In this document: positions 63,913-64,000 of the stretch, piece by piece | Numbering within the stretch: the stretch's first letter is position 1 | Layout of the letters: every line of letters begins with the position of its first letter | Assembly: GCF_017255185.1 (NCBI RefSeq) | Contig: NZ_JAFKCZ010000006.1 | Span: 343,175 to 407,174, forward strand | Origin: Parahaliea mediterranea | GTDB taxonomy: Bacteria; Pseudomonadota; Gammaproteobacteria; Pseudomonadales; Halieaceae | DNA length: 64,000 nt | Direction of reading: 5' to 3' | Notes under the pieces: model-generated | Told to the model about the DNA's origin: nothing | Seen by the model: the letters and a program-made list of their open reading frames with translations, nothing else | Databases searched by the model: none | Translations under genes and position numbers: made by a program

Positions 63913-63922
63913 TAGTTTGTGA

Positions 63923-63982
63923 GCCGCTCAAAGCGGCAATAGTGACGGAGCCTCCGGCTCCTTGCGACCCCTAAAGGGGTCG
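63923..63982. repeat. Three further hairpins in tandem
   Basis: Right after the terminator come GCCGCT-CAA-AGCGGC (63923-63937), GGAGCC-TCC-GGCTCC (63947-63961) and CGACCCCT-AA-AGGGGTCG (63965-63982). Together with the terminator this gives four adjacent stems. They may be a REP-like cluster or transcript-end structure; the element continues past the window. Confidence 0.6.
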
Positions 63983-64000
63983 GGTCACATCAGTTTTAAC

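Overview
The window looks like the chromosome of a marine or aquatic gammaproteobacterium, probably near the Halieaceae/Spongiibacteraceae (inference). It is GC-rich and carries TonB-dependent receptors, lipid/steroid-type oxidation genes, a P450, an arylsulfatase, an IPTL-CTERM surface protein and IS91 elements. No complete tRNA, rRNA or CRISPR array was seen. The layout has an older catabolic and envelope backbone at both ends and an accessory stretch of about 36-51 kb in the middle.

1-5.7 kb: a catabolic block with an aldehyde dehydrogenase (cut by the window edge), an aminoglycoside-phosphotransferase-like small-molecule kinase, a CrtC/AttH-like protein, a P450 and an SDR. This fits oxidation of a hydrophobic terpenoid or steroid-like substrate. 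6.1-9.3 kb: a serine hydrolase followed by a two-component pair in one minus-strand unit. 9.5-18 kb: envelope genes, including a lipoprotein, an AsmA-family protein, and a GT2 glycosyltransferase whose stop overlaps the start of an IPTL-CTERM beta-helix protein. 18-24 kb: an exporter, then hydratase, aldolase and PQQ-alcohol dehydrogenase, followed by a convergent Crp/Fnr regulator. Similar CRP-spaced inverted repeats lie upstream of both the regulator and the hydratase operon.

25-31.7 kb is the most interesting intact locus. It holds a TonB receptor, an exported membrane-anchored CobN-like chelatase, an ExbB-like proton channel and a DUF2149 (ExbD-like) protein, behind a promoter overlapped by a perfect palindrome. 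It resembles the Bacteroidetes hmu haem locus and is best read as an envelope tetrapyrrole/metal acquisition or demetallation machine rather than a cobalamin biosynthesis gene set. 31.8-36.4 kb holds mostly orphan envelope genes, including a protein that may be an exosortase-H substrate cut near its N terminus, and a frameshifted lipoprotein.

36.6-41.0 kb is a small island between two direct repeats of a tRNA-Ser 3' end. It holds a ParD antitoxin with a frameshifted ParE, a TOTE-type primase-helicase likely to be a defence protein, and a HicA/HicB pair. 41.2-50.6 kb holds two inverted IS91-family copies. Between them lies a cassette with a kinase-like protein, a TetR regulator, an LLM flavin enzyme, a SnoaL-like protein and a ketosteroid-dehydrogenase-like flavoprotein. 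The right IS copy abuts a DUF3604 gene that has lost its 5' part. 52-63.9 kb: arylsulfatase, acyl-CoA dehydrogenase, Fe-alcohol dehydrogenase, AraC regulator, enoyl-CoA hydratase, thiolase-like protein, acyl-CoA ligase and a TonB receptor. Together these look like uptake, desulfation and beta-oxidation-type breakdown of one class of substrate.
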